Shown here: one piece after another, positions 1-8,755 of the stretch
Layout: each line of letters opens with the position of its first letter
Numbering within the stretch: position 1 is the first letter of the stretch
The notes under the pieces: generated by a model
What the model saw: only the letters and a program-made list of their open reading frames with translations
The model's database searches: none
Told to the model about the DNA's origin: nothing
Translations under genes and position numbers: made by a program
DNA from: Dactylosporangium siamense
GTDB taxonomy: Bacteria > Actinomycetota > Actinomycetes > Mycobacteriales > Micromonosporaceae
Reading direction: 5' to 3'
NCBI RefSeq assembly: GCF_016862795.1
Contig: NZ_BONQ01000154.1
Coordinates: forward strand, 1-64,000
Length of the DNA: 64,000 bases

Positions 1-1
1 T

Positions 2-46
2 GGCAGACGTAGCGCGCCGGCAGGCATGGAGCGCCGGCAGACGTAG
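2..46. repeat. 11-bp direct repeat at the left edge
   Basis: GGCAGACGTAG occurs at 2-12 and again at 36-46. No gene can be assigned to the first 118 bases. The repeat resembles the short duplications seen at several gene 3' ends in this window, so it may mark the end of a gene lying to the left. Confidence 0.4.
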
Positions 47-106
47 ACGGTGGTCACTGGGTGGGACGCTTGGCGAGGCGCTCACCCGGTTCGCAGGAAC
101 GGGCGC

Positions 107-112
107 TACGCT
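107..112 (+). promoter_or_regulatory. -10 box TACGCT of a leaderless promoter
   Basis: TACGCT ends 7 bases before the GTG at 119, which matches the actinobacterial leaderless layout in which transcription starts at or near the start codon. It supports the GTG at 119 over the earlier start at 50. Confidence 0.55.
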
Positions 113-118
113 TCCCGC

Positions 119-682
119 GTGACTGGTGAGGCCGACGGGACAGCCGCAGACCCCAGCCGCGATCCGGCCACGGTCGCGCTGCTGGCCGCGCGTGGCGGGG
201 ACCGGGCCGCGGCCGCGGTGTTCGTCCGGGCGACGCAGCCGGAGGTGTGGCGGTTCGTCGCCGCGCTGGTCGGCCCGCACCACGCCGACGACGTGACCCA
301 GGACACCTATCTGCGGGCGTTCCGCGCCCTGCCGGAGTTCGCCGGGCGCTCCACCGGGCGGACCTGGGTCCTGGCGATCGCCCGGCGCGCGTGCGCCGAC
401 CACGTCCGCGCGGCGGTGCGGGGGCGGCGCCTCGAAGCCCGGGTCGCCGCGGAGCCCGAGGAGCTGGCCGGCGCCGACCACGCCGGGCTGCACGCCGCCG
501 CCGACCTGGTCGCGGCGCTGCCGGCGGAGCGGCGGGTCGCGTTCGTGCTCACCCAGGTGCTCGGCCTGTCGTATGCGGAGGCCGCCGAGATCGAGGACGT
601 CCCCGTCGGCACGATCCGCTCCCGGGTCGCCCGTGCCCGCGCCGACCTCGTCGCCGCGATCGCCGCCGCCAGAGCCGGATGA
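119..682 (+). CDS. sigC: ECF RNA polymerase sigma factor, SigC-like
   Basis: An extracytoplasmic-function sigma-70 factor of 187 residues. Region 2 contains QPEVWRFVAALVG and DDVTQDTYLRAFRALPEF. Region 4 contains LSYAEAAEIEDVPVGTIRSR, the helix-turn-helix that reads the -35 element. Segments such as VWRFVA, RTWVLAIARR and PVGTIRSRVARAR closely resemble SigC of mycobacteria. An in-frame start at 50 exists, but I prefer the GTG at 119 because a TACGCT -10 box lies 7 bases upstream. The stop overlaps the next start (ATGA), so the membrane protein downstream is translationally coupled. No anti-sigma gene with a zinc motif is visible nearby, as is also the case for SigC in mycobacteria. Confidence 0.85.
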   Translation: MTGEADGTAADPSRDPATVALLAARGGDRAAAAVFVRATQPEVWRFVAALVGPHHADDVTQDTYLRAFRALPEFAGRSTGRTWVLAIARRACADHVRAAVRGRRLEARVAAEPEELAGADHAGLHAAADLVAALPAERRVAFVLTQVLGLSYAEAAEIEDVPVGTIRSRVARARADLVAAIAAARAG

Positions 683-1725
683 CCCGCACGCGGCTGTTCG
701 CCGCGGCGTCGCTGGGAGTGCTGCTCGGCGTGCTCGTGGCGCTCGGCTATGTGACCCCGGCCGCGGCCCACGGCGCCGACGCGCCCGCCGCCGTCGACTA
801 CGTCGTGCGCGTCGAGTCCGTGTCGGTGCCCGGCGTGACCGTCCGGGCGGTCGAGGGCGGCGCCCGCCTCGAGCTGCGCAGCACCACCGACCGGACCGTC
901 GTCGTGCTCGGCCTGCAGGGCGAGCCGTTCCTGCGCGTCGACCGGGACGGCGTCGCCGAGAACCGCCGCTCCCCGACCTGGTCCGCCAGCCGATCCCTGA
1001 CCGGCCGGGCCGCGCGCAGCAGTGCGACCGGCAGCAGCGCGACCGGTGGCGGTGACCCGGCCTGGCGGCGGGTGTCCGCGCAGCGCACCGTCCGCTGGCA
1101 CGACGAGCGCGCCCGGGAGCTGCCCGCCCGCGCCTGGAGCGTCCCCCTCGAGGTCGACGGCACCACCCCCGGCATCGTCCGCGGCACGATCGTCCGCGCC
1201 GCCCCGCCGCGGACCGGCTGGTGGTGGGCGGGCGCCGTGATCGCGGCCGTCGTCATCGGTGTCGTCGGCAGTGTCGCCGGCGGCGCGGCCGCGCCGAGGT
1301 CCCGGTGGGCGCTCGCGGCGGTCGCGGCGGTGGCCGGGTCGGTCGTCGTGGCCTGGATCGTCGCCGGCGCGGGGCTGGCCACGTCACCGGCGGAGCACCT
1401 CGGCACGCAGTTGCTCGCCAGGCTGTGGCCGCTGCTCACCGGCGTGGGCGTGCTCGCCGCGGCGGTGCTGCAGGCCCTGCGCCGACCGGCCGCGGACATC
1501 GTGACCGCCATCGCCGGCGCGTGCCTGGCCGTGATGACCGGGTTCGCCGACGCGGCCGTGTTCAGCAACGGCAGCCTCGCCGGCCCCGGCTGGTCCCGGT
1601 GGGCGGTCGCCGCCGCGCTGGGCGGTGGGCTCGGGCTGCTGATCGGCGGCGGCCTCCGCTGGTACCGCACACCGCACAGTGATTCCACACCGCACAGTGA
1701 TTCCACACCGCACGGCGATAAATAA
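679..1725 (+). CDS. Membrane protein with extracytoplasmic N-terminal domain, co-operonic with the sigma factor
   Basis: 348 residues, starting in the ATGA overlap with the sigma factor stop. A signal-peptide-like segment ends near PAAAHG. A soluble domain of about 170 residues follows, with the elements EPFLRVDRDGVAENRRSPTW and TVRWHDERAR. After it come about five membrane helices starting near residue 180. The soluble part resembles conserved actinobacterial proteins found near copper-resistance (CopC/YcnI-like) loci, but I cannot name a function. The C-terminus ends in TPHSDS hexapeptides made by an 18-bp tandem repeat. Coupling to a SigC-like factor suggests the product is part of, or controlled by, that regulon. 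Confidence 0.75.
   Translation: MTRTRLFAAASLGVLLGVLVALGYVTPAAAHGADAPAAVDYVVRVESVSVPGVTVRAVEGGARLELRSTTDRTVVVLGLQGEPFLRVDRDGVAENRRSPTWSASRSLTGRAARSSATGSSATGGGDPAWRRVSAQRTVRWHDERARELPARAWSVPLEVDGTTPGIVRGTIVRAAPPRTGWWWAGAVIAAVVIGVVGSVAGGAAAPRSRWALAAVAAVAGSVVVAWIVAGAGLATSPAEHLGTQLLARLWPLLTGVGVLAAAVLQALRRPAADIVTAIAGACLAVMTGFADAAVFSNGSLAGPGWSRWAVAAALGGGLGLLIGGGLRWYRTPHSDSTPHSDSTPHGDK
1668..1714 (+). repeat. 18-bp tandem repeat at a gene 3' end
   Basis: CACACCGCACAGTGATTC is present exactly twice (1668-1685 and 1686-1703), followed by an 11-base partial copy. It encodes TPHSDS repeats and stops just before the stop codon at 1723-1725. Confidence 0.9.
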
Positions 1726-1743
1726 ACAAAAACCAACGAGTTC

Positions 1744-1772
1744 TTTCACAAAGGCGCGTTTCTGCGCATAAT
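1744..1772 (+). promoter_or_regulatory. Putative promoter of the GH127-type gene
   Basis: CATAAT at 1767-1772 and TTTCAC at 1744-1749 are spaced 17 bases apart, in a locally AT-rich 90-base gap upstream of the glycosidase gene. The -10 is good and the -35 is weak. Confidence 0.35.
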
Positions 1773-1814
1773 CGGGCATCGATGTTCCCCGCCAGGAGCA
1801 AAGGAGTCCGGTCC

Positions 1815-4721
1815 ATGGACCGCAGAACGTTCGTCGCGAGCGGTGTCGCCCTCACCGGCGGCGCGATCGCCTTGTCCACCACCGTTGCCAGCCCCGCGAG
1901 CGCCGCGGTGCGGACGGCGAAAACCGTCACGCCGGGGGCCCGGGGCGGTCACTACTGGCCGAATCTCGCCCCGTTGAAGGCCACCGCGTTCCTGAAACTT
2001 CCACCCGGCGCGGTCCAGCCGCGCGGCTGGCTTCGCACACAGCTCAACATCGAGGCCGACGGGCTCTGCGGCCGGATGCCGGAGGTGTCGGACTACCTGC
2101 AGCTGAACAACTGCGGCTGGGTTGACAAGACCAAGGGTGCCTGGGAGGAGCTGCCCTACTGGCTGCGCGGCTTCGGCGACCTCGGCTACGTCACCGGCAA
2201 CACCCGGATCCTGACCCTGGCCCGCCAGTGGATCGACGGCATCATCAACAACCAGGGCAGCGACGGCTTCTTCGGCCCGAACGCGCTGCGCACCTCCCTG
2301 GAGGGCGGCCCCGACTTCTGGCCGCACATGCCGCTGCTGGACGCGATCCGGTCACACGCGGAGTACAACGAGCGCAACGGCACCCCCGACAACCGGGTCA
2401 ACCCGTTCATGCGCAAGTACTTCCAGTTCCAGAACGCGCAGCCGGCCGCCGTGTTCAACCGCAGCTGGGCGGCCCTGCGCTGGGGCGACAACATCGACAG
2501 CGTGTACTGGCTGTTCAACCGCACCGGCGAGACCTGGCTCCTCGACCTGGTGCGCAAGATCCACGCCGGGTCCGCCGACTACACCAACGGCATCCCCAAC
2601 TGGCACAACGTGAACCTGGCGCAGGGCTTCCGCGAGCCGGCCCAGTACGGGCTGCTCGACCTCGACCCGAAGTTCCCCGCCGCCACCTACCGCGACTACG
2701 ACACCGTCATGGGCCTCTACGGCAACTTCCCCGGCGGCGGGTTCGCCGGCGACGAGAACTGCCGCCCCGGCTACGCCGACCCGCGGCAGGGCTTCGAGAC
2801 CTGCGGGATCGTCGAGTTCATGCACAGCCACCAGATGCTCGCCCGGATGACCGGCGACTCGGTCTGGCTGGACCGCTGCGAGGACCTCGCCTTCAACCTG
2901 CTGCCGGCCTCACTGGACCCGGCGCAGCAGGGCATCCACTACGTCACCTGCGCCAACAGCATCGGCCTGACGAACGCGACCCTGACCCAGGGCCAGTTCC
3001 AGAACAACTTCCCGATGCTGGCCTACATGCTGGGCATCCACAACTACCGCTGCTGCCCGCACAACTACGGCATGGGCTGGCCGTACTACGCGCAGGAGCT
3101 GTGGTTCGCCACCTGGGACAAGGGCCTGTGCGCGGCCATGTACGGCAACTCGCAGGTGACCGCGAAGGTCGGCGCCAACGCCACCACGGTCACCGTCACC
3201 GAGGACACCGACTACCCGTTCAGCGACACGATCACGCTGACCATGGGCACCCCGGGCGCGGTGGCGTTCCCCCTGTACCTGCGGATCCCCAAGTGGAGCA
3301 CCGGCGCGGTCGTGCGGGTCAACGGGACGGTCGTCACAGGCACCGTCGAGGCGGGCTCCTTCGTCATCGTCGACCAGACCTGGAACAACGGCGACAAGGT
3401 CACCGTCACCCTGCCGATGCGCACCACGGTGCGGACCTGGGCGAAGAACGGCAACGCGATCAGCGTCGACAACGGGCCGCTGACGTTCTCGCTGTCGATC
3501 GCGGAGCGCTGGCAGCGCATCGGCGGCACCGACGCGTGGCCGACCAACGAGGTGTACGCCAACTCGGCGTGGAACTACGGCCTGCTCATCGACCCCGCCA
3601 ACCCCCAGGCCACGGTGACCCGCAAGCCGGGTGCCCTGGCGGCGAACCCGTTCACCCGCGACGGCGCGCCCGTCTCGCTGAGCGTCACGGCGCGGAAGAT
3701 CCCCAACTGGCAGGCCGACGCGGAGGGGGTCGTGCGGACCCTGCAGCAGAGCCCGGCCCGCTCCACCCAGCCCAACGAGACCGTGCAACTGCTGCCGATG
3801 GGCGCGCAACGGGTCAGGATCACCACGTTCCCGCGGGTCAGTGACGGTGCCGACGCGGTCGACTGGGTGATCCCGGCGACCCCGTCCGCGTCGTACTGCA
3901 ACCCCGGCGACACCGTCGCTGCCCTCAACGACGGCAAGGTCCCGAGCAGCTCCGCGGACCAGTCGATCCCGCGGCTCACGTTCTGGAACCACCTCGGCAC
4001 CAGCGAGTGGGCGCAGCTCTCCTACTCCAGCGCGATCACCACCGGCGCGGTGTCGGTGTACTGGTTCGACGACACCGGCACCGGCCAGTGCCGGGTCCCG
4101 CAGTCGTGGCAGGTCCAGTACCGCAACGCGAGCGGTGGCTGGGTCAACGTGGCGGGCGCGTCGGCGGCCGGCACGGCGGTCAACACGTTCAACCGGGTCA
4201 CCTTCACCAGCGTGACCACCACCGCGATCCGGGTCCTGGTGCAGCTCAGGGCCGGCGTGTCCGGCGGCATCCTGGAGCTGCGGGTCGAGGGCAGCACCGC
4301 GCCGGTCACCTGGAAGCGGATCCAGAACAAGAACAGCCTCAAGGTCCTCGGCGTCGACGGCATGTCGACCGCGAACAGCGCCAACGTGGTCCAGTTCGAC
4401 GACAACGGCACCGCCGACCACAACTGGCGCCTCGTCGACGCCGGCGGCGGCTGGTTCAAGATCGTGAACCAGAACAGCGGCAAGATGCTCGCGGTGCAGA
4501 ACATGTCGACGGCCAACTCGGCCCTGGTCCAGCAGTTCGAGGACAACGGCTCCGCGGACCACCTGTGGCGGCTGATCGACAACGGTGACGGCTGGTCCCG
4601 CATCCAGGTCCAGCACAGCCTGAAGGTGCTCGGCGTCTCGGGCATGTCGACGGCCAACTCGGCGCAGGTCGTGCAGTACGACGACAACGGCACCGCCGAC
4701 CACCTGTGGCGACTGCTCTAG
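1815..4721 (+). CDS. Secreted GH127-type beta-L-arabinofuranosidase-like glycosidase with ricin-type lectin domain
   Basis: 968 residues. The ATG at 1815 is chosen because AAAGGAG lies 8 bases upstream and it opens a twin-arginine signal (DRRTFVASG...ASPASAA). Residues 45 to about 560 match the DUF1680/GH127 fold: LPPGAVQPRGWLRTQL, GDENC (Glu314), ETCGIVE (Glu328, Cys330) and CCPHN (Cys413/414). These line up with the zinc site and catalytic Cys/Glu of GH127 arabinofuranosidases. A discoidin-like segment (about 690-830) and a C-terminal ricin-type lectin repeat region follow, with three DHxWRL units near 870, 916 and 960. The role inferred is extracellular trimming of arabinose-containing polysaccharide. 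The exact substrate cannot be read from sequence, since DUF1680 members vary. Confidence 0.88.
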   Translation: MDRRTFVASGVALTGGAIALSTTVASPASAAVRTAKTVTPGARGGHYWPNLAPLKATAFLKLPPGAVQPRGWLRTQLNIEADGLCGRMPEVSDYLQLNNCGWVDKTKGAWEELPYWLRGFGDLGYVTGNTRILTLARQWIDGIINNQGSDGFFGPNALRTSLEGGPDFWPHMPLLDAIRSHAEYNERNGTPDNRVNPFMRKYFQFQNAQPAAVFNRSWAALRWGDNIDSVYWLFNRTGETWLLDLVRKIHAGSADYTNGIPNWHNVNLAQGFREPAQYGLLDLDPKFPAATYRDYDTVMGLYGNFPGGGFAGDENCRPGYADPRQGFETCGIVEFMHSHQMLARMTGDSVWLDRCEDLAFNLLPASLDPAQQGIHYVTCANSIGLTNATLTQGQFQNNFPMLAYMLGIHNYRCCPHNYGMGWPYYAQELWFATWDKGLCAAMYGNSQVTAKVGANATTVTVTEDTDYPFSDTITLTMGTPGAVAFPLYLRIPKWSTGAVVRVNGTVVTGTVEAGSFVIVDQTWNNGDKVTVTLPMRTTVRTWAKNGNAISVDNGPLTFSLSIAERWQRIGGTDAWPTNEVYANSAWNYGLLIDPANPQATVTRKPGALAANPFTRDGAPVSLSVTARKIPNWQADAEGVVRTLQQSPARSTQPNETVQLLPMGAQRVRITTFPRVSDGADAVDWVIPATPSASYCNPGDTVAALNDGKVPSSSADQSIPRLTFWNHLGTSEWAQLSYSSAITTGAVSVYWFDDTGTGQCRVPQSWQVQYRNASGGWVNVAGASAAGTAVNTFNRVTFTSVTTTAIRVLVQLRAGVSGGILELRVEGSTAPVTWKRIQNKNSLKVLGVDGMSTANSANVVQFDDNGTADHNWRLVDAGGGWFKIVNQNSGKMLAVQNMSTANSALVQQFEDNGSADHLWRLIDNGDGWSRIQVQHSLKVLGVSGMSTANSAQVVQYDDNGTADHLWRLL

Positions 4722-4732
4722 GGAAGGCCGCG

Positions 4733-5629
4733 CTAGGAGAAACGGTGTCGCGGCAGGAGTCGCGTCGTGGGAAGGGCGGGGGCCGGCAACGGCTCCTGCC
4801 CACCCGGCACCACCCCGAACCGCGCCGACCCGGCCTCCCACTCCTCGCGCGCCGCCACGATCTCCTCGTGCGAGCGCGCGACGAAGTTCCACCACATGAC
4901 CAGCTCCTCGTCGAGCGGTACCCCACCGATCAGGAACAACCGCGCGGATCCTTCCAGACGCAGCGCCGCGCGCCCCTCGGGCAGGTGCAGCAGCGAGCCG
5001 GGCGTCACCTCGACCCCGTCGACCCTCGCGGCGCCGTCGGTGACGACCACCGCATGCTCAAAGGCCGGATCGATCGCGATTTCGGCGGGTGTACCGCCGT
5101 CGATGCGCAGTTCGGCGCCGACAAGGTCGCTGTGGACGGCGGCCGGCGACGTGACTGCGGCCAGGGAGCCGACGGCGACGGTGATCCGTACCCCCGCCAC
5201 ATCCGCGATCGGCAGGTCCTCCAGATGCTCGAAGCGCGGCTCCTGCCACCGCGCGGCCTCCGGCAGCGCCACCCAGAGTTGGAGCCCGTGCAGCAGCGGC
5301 GGCTTGGCGGCGGGGGAGTCCTCCGAGTGCGCGATCCCGCGCCCCGAGGTCATGATGTTGAGCTGGCCGGGGCGGATCAGCTCGTCCGAGCCGAGGCTGT
5401 CGCGGTGCCGGATCTCCCCGTCGAACAGCCAGGTGACCGTCTGCAGCCCGATGTGCGGGTGCGGCGGGACCCGCATGCCCGGCCTCCCGGTGACCTCCTC
5501 GGGGCCGAAGTGGTCGAGGAAGCACCACGCGCCGACCGTCCGGCGGGTCTTGTTCGGCAGGGTCCGCCGCACCACCGAGTGGCGGCCCAGCGGCACGTCC
5601 CGTCCTTCGAGGAGTTCCGGGTTGCTCAT
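4733..5629 (-). CDS. Pirin family protein (bicupin)
   Basis: 298 residues. The N-terminal cupin carries the iron-site pattern of pirins: PPHPHIGLQTVTW (His57, His59) and GIAHSE (His101, Glu103). A second cupin follows, ending in RLFLIGGVPLDEELVMWWN. Some pirins act as quercetin 2,3-dioxygenases and others as redox-sensing regulators, and sequence alone does not decide between these. The ATG at 5629 is preferred over an in-frame start 22 codons upstream because it aligns with the family N-terminus and has a GAGAGA ribosome site. It converges on the glycosidase gene with 11 bases between them. Confidence 0.88.
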   Translation of the reverse strand: MSNPELLEGRDVPLGRHSVVRRTLPNKTRRTVGAWCFLDHFGPEEVTGRPGMRVPPHPHIGLQTVTWLFDGEIRHRDSLGSDELIRPGQLNIMTSGRGIAHSEDSPAAKPPLLHGLQLWVALPEAARWQEPRFEHLEDLPIADVAGVRITVAVGSLAAVTSPAAVHSDLVGAELRIDGGTPAEIAIDPAFEHAVVVTDGAARVDGVEVTPGSLLHLPEGRAALRLEGSARLFLIGGVPLDEELVMWWNFVARSHEEIVAAREEWEAGSARFGVVPGGQEPLPAPALPTTRLLPRHRFS

Positions 5630-5672
5630 CGTCCGATTCTCTCTCGCAGTCCCGCGTGCAACCGGGAACGGG

Positions 5673-5678
5673 TAATTT
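5673..5678 (+). promoter_or_regulatory. -10 box TAATTT, leaderless promoter
   Basis: TAATTT ends 8 bases before the GTG at 5686 and lies in the 56-base divergent gap to the pirin gene. Confidence 0.5.
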
Positions 5679-5685
5679 GTCCGAT

Positions 5686-6252
5686 GTGATGGCATTGGTG
5701 GTGGCGGCGCTCGCGGTGCTCGTCGCCGGTGCCGCCGCGTTCCTCGCGTTCCAGGCGCTCAAGGGCGTCCGGCGCGCCGTCTCCGCAGCCGGTGATCTCC
5801 TGGCCGCGTATCAGCTCGCCGAGGCGCGCGCCGACGCCGAGCGGGTGTGCGCGTGGGCGGTCAGCGAGCGCGAGACGTTCGAGAAGATCATCACCCGGGG
5901 CGTGGTCGGCGCCGCGGTCCGCAACGCCGGGCAGACCCCCGTCTACGACCTGGAGATCGTGTTCCGGGACCCGCCGGCCGCGTGGACCGCGATCCGACGG
6001 GTCCGCATCGTGCCGCCGGCGGAGCAGCCCGAGGTGTACGCCGGCTTCGACGAGGAGAGCACCGACGGGCCCGTCGAGCGGGACCGGATCAACGAGGACG
6101 GCACGATCCGGCTCGCCCCGTCCGCGGACATGCACGTCGAGCTGCGCTTCACCGACAGCCGCGGCCGCCGCTGGCAGCGCGACGACCACGGCATCCTCGC
6201 CCAGGTCGGCGAGAACGTCGCCCGCGCCCCGGCGCCGGTCGAGCCGGTGTGA
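5686..6252 (+). CDS. Single-pass membrane protein of unknown function
   Basis: 188 residues. One N-terminal membrane helix (VMALVVAALAVLVAGAAAF) is followed by a soluble domain with VRNAGQTPVYDLEIVF and LRFTDSRGRRWQRDDHG. The pattern suggests a small beta-sandwich that could sense or bind something, but I do not recognise a named family. The start is the GTG at 5686 or the ATG at 5689, both just downstream of a TAATTT -10 box. The stop lies one base from the stop of the convergent ROK gene. Confidence 0.65.
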   Translation: MMALVVAALAVLVAGAAAFLAFQALKGVRRAVSAAGDLLAAYQLAEARADAERVCAWAVSERETFEKIITRGVVGAAVRNAGQTPVYDLEIVFRDPPAAWTAIRRVRIVPPAEQPEVYAGFDEESTDGPVERDRINEDGTIRLAPSADMHVELRFTDSRGRRWQRDDHGILAQVGENVARAPAPVEPV

Positions 6253-6253
6253 G

Positions 6254-7282
6254 CTACCGGCTCTCCAGGCTCGCCGCCGCGGCGATCGCCGCGCCCCGGG
6301 CGCCGGCCATGTCCCGGTCCGGGACCAGGGCGAACGTGGCGACCGCGGCCTGCTCCTCGCGCAGCAGCGTGTATTCGCGGACCTTCGCCAGGAACCACTC
6401 ACGGAAGTGCGGGGCCGCCTCGACCACGCCGCCGCCGACGAAGTAGCAGTCCGGGTCGGTGAAGTTCGCGGCGATCGTGAACAGCCGGCCGAGCCCCATC
6501 GCCTGCTGGTCGAAGATGTGCAGCGCCAGCTCGTCGCCCTGCTCGGCGAACGAGCGGACCTGCTTCGCGGCGGCGCGGATCGTGTCGGCGTGGTGCAGCG
6601 GGTGGTCCGGGAACCGGGTCAGCCAGTACGGCAGCAGGTTGCGCACGATGCCGGTCAGCGAGCTGACGCTCTCCACGTCGCCGAGGAACCCGCAGCCGCA
6701 CGACGGCAGCGGCTGCCCCTCCTCGAGGAGGCCGTGCATCGGGATGTGGACGTGGCCGAGCTCGCCGGCCATCCCGGCGGCGCCCTTGATGACGTTGCCC
6801 TGCTCGATGACGCCGCCGCCGAGCCCGGTGCCGACGATCGCCGACACCGACGACCGCTCGTTCGCGTCGGCGCCGAAGTGGACGTGGTGGGCGTAGAGGG
6901 CGGCGGCGTTGCCGTCGTTGTTGTAGATGACGGGCAGGCCGAGCCGCTGCTCGAGGGCGCCGCGGAAGTCGAAGCCCCACCAGGCCGGCTGGGAGAAGTT
7001 CGTCGAGCCCTTCGAGGAGATGACCCCGTCGGCGGTGGCCGGGCCCGGCGTGTCGAGGCCGACGGCGGCGACCCGCTCCCGGTCGACCTTGGTCACGGCG
7101 AGGATGTTGTCGAACGCCCCCGCGAGGGCCTCGACCGCGATCGCCGGCCCTTCGAGGACCCGGCTGGGCACCTCGACGAGGCCGTCGACGAGGAACGCCC
7201 CGTCGTGGGAGAGCACCGTGGCGTTGTTGGCGGTGCCGCCGTTGTCGAGGCCGACCACGACCCGGTCCTGCGCGATCCCCAT
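6254..7282 (-). CDS. ROK family sugar kinase
   Basis: 342 residues. DNGGTANNATV near the N-terminus is the phosphate-binding loop. Catalytic Asp is in NNDGNAAA. The ROK signature runs through GTGLGGGVIEQG and GELGHVHI. ROK enzymes phosphorylate glucose-like hexoses or N-acyl sugars in the cytosol, while other members are repressors; there is no N-terminal HTH here, so a kinase is likely. The zinc loop reads PSCGCGFLGDVES, with Asp where most ROK proteins have the third Cys (CxCGxxGC). GAGGAG precedes the ATG. It diverges from the glycan operon across a 93-base gap. Confidence 0.85.
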   Translation of the reverse strand: MGIAQDRVVVGLDNGGTANNATVLSHDGAFLVDGLVEVPSRVLEGPAIAVEALAGAFDNILAVTKVDRERVAAVGLDTPGPATADGVISSKGSTNFSQPAWWGFDFRGALEQRLGLPVIYNNDGNAAALYAHHVHFGADANERSSVSAIVGTGLGGGVIEQGNVIKGAAGMAGELGHVHIPMHGLLEEGQPLPSCGCGFLGDVESVSSLTGIVRNLLPYWLTRFPDHPLHHADTIRAAAKQVRSFAEQGDELALHIFDQQAMGLGRLFTIAANFTDPDCYFVGGGVVEAAPHFREWFLAKVREYTLLREEQAAVATFALVPDRDMAGARGAAIAAAASLESR

Positions 7283-7375
7283 CGGTCCTGCTCCTCGGCG
7301 CGAAGTTCGAATGCGAGCGGCGAACACGCTACCGCACGGCGTACCCCGGCGCTCCCCTCGATCGTTAGGAACCTC

Positions 7376-8713
7376 ATGGTGGTGCGGGAGCGGCAGCGGC
7401 ACCGGACCACCAGGTGGGCGGGGCTCGGGCCGGCGGCGGCGTTGTTCACCGCCACCGTCGCGCAGGGACCCGCCGGCGGGTTCGTCTACGACGCCGCCCG
7501 CTACTTCAACGGCTCCCTGGCGCTGTTCACGGACGCCGGCGTGGCCCGCGAGGGCGACCTGGACTTCCGCGGCGCGCTGACCCCGGTCGTCTACGCGCCC
7601 GCCGCGCTCGCCGAGCACCTGGTCGGCGGCGCCGGCCGGTACGCCGTCCTGGTGGAGAACGCCGTGCTCGTCGCGGTCATCGGGGCGGTGCTGCTCCCCG
7701 GTCTCGGGCCCGGGCTCGCCGGCCGCCGCGGCCCGGCCGCCGGGTGGCTGTGCGCCGTGCCGACCTGGCTGTGCGCCGTGCTGACCTGGCTGGTCGCGGC
7801 GAGGTTCGCGCCGTTCCCGCTGATGGACCTGCCGGCCGCCGCCGCCTTCCTGACCGCCGCCCGGCTGGCGCTGGGGGACCGGACCCGGTGGGCGCTCCCG
7901 GCGGCCGGCGTCGCCGCGGGTGTCACGCTCAACCTGCGGCCCGCCTACCTGCTGCCACTCGCCGTGCTCGGCGGCCTCCTGGCGGTGACCCGGCGGTGGC
8001 CGGCGGCCTGGTTCGCCGCCGGGGTCCTGGCCGGGTCGCTGCCGCAGCTGGCGGTCAACCTGGCCCGCGGCCTGTCACTGAGCCTGACGCCGCCGGGCAC
8101 CGCGGGGCTCGCCGGGTTCCAGGCCGGGTACGCCTCCTACGTGGTGCGCTACGACACCGTGACCACCGGCGGGCCGCCGCAGCAGTTCTACTGCGACCCG
8201 TCCCTGGCCGGGGCGGTCGCCGGGCACCCCGTCCACTCCACCGGCGGGCTCGTCGGGGCCCTCGCCGGCAACCTGCCCGGCTCGGTGCTGTTCCTCCTGG
8301 AGAAGGTCGCCGCCGCGCTCGCCTGGTCGTTCTCGACGCCGTACAGCACGGCCGCGACCGCCGAACGCTACGAGCTCGCCGTCCCGGTCGTCCTCATCGT
8401 CGCCGCGGGGATCGGCGCGCTGTGCCGCACCCCCGGCGCGCGGGCCCTGGCCGTGCTCGCCGCGGGCGTCTGCGCCTCGCTGATGACGTCGGCCACCGAG
8501 ACCCGCTTCGCGCTGCCCCTCGTCCTGCTCGGCGTCGCCGGCTGCGCGCTGCTCGCCCCACCGGCGTGGGACACCGGGCGGCGGGTGCCGCTGCGGTTCG
8601 CCGCGACGGTCCTGGTCGCCGCGGCCGTGCTGGGCGCCGTCGCCGCGGCCGGCCTCGCGCATCCGCTGCCGCCGGGACCGGCGACCGCCGCCGCGTGCGC
8701 CGCGAACGGGTGA
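7376..8713 (+). CDS. Polytopic membrane protein, probable GT-C type glycosyltransferase
   Basis: 445 residues with about ten hydrophobic helices. An acidic first external loop (FVYDAARYFNGSLALFTD) resembles GT-C glycosyltransferases, which use polyprenyl-phosphate sugars at the outer membrane face. The assignment rests on topology and context, not on a diagnostic motif. The ATG at 7376 is supported by TAGGA upstream. There is a small internal duplication, WLCAVPTWLCAVLTWL. It is the first gene of a five-gene operon for a surface glycan. Confidence 0.6.
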   Translation: MVVRERQRHRTTRWAGLGPAAALFTATVAQGPAGGFVYDAARYFNGSLALFTDAGVAREGDLDFRGALTPVVYAPAALAEHLVGGAGRYAVLVENAVLVAVIGAVLLPGLGPGLAGRRGPAAGWLCAVPTWLCAVLTWLVAARFAPFPLMDLPAAAAFLTAARLALGDRTRWALPAAGVAAGVTLNLRPAYLLPLAVLGGLLAVTRRWPAAWFAAGVLAGSLPQLAVNLARGLSLSLTPPGTAGLAGFQAGYASYVVRYDTVTTGGPPQQFYCDPSLAGAVAGHPVHSTGGLVGALAGNLPGSVLFLLEKVAAALAWSFSTPYSTAATAERYELAVPVVLIVAAGIGALCRTPGARALAVLAAGVCASLMTSATETRFALPLVLLGVAGCALLAPPAWDTGRRVPLRFAATVLVAAAVLGAVAAAGLAHPLPPGPATAAACAANG

Positions 8714-8755
8714 TCGGGCGCGACCCGTCCGGCACCGGCGCCGTTGGGCGGGGTA

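Noticed and set aside
2910-4895. 661-codon minus-strand frame opposite the glycosidase gene
   Set aside because: Antisense shadow of a gene with clear domains; composition rich in Arg, Gly, Val and His with no motif.
5729-7375. Long open frame on the plus strand running through the ROK gene into the membrane protein at 7376
   Set aside because: It is antisense to a well-supported ROK kinase and has Arg/Pro/Ser-rich composition typical of an off-frame high-GC reading. Only the part from the ATG at 7376 looks real.
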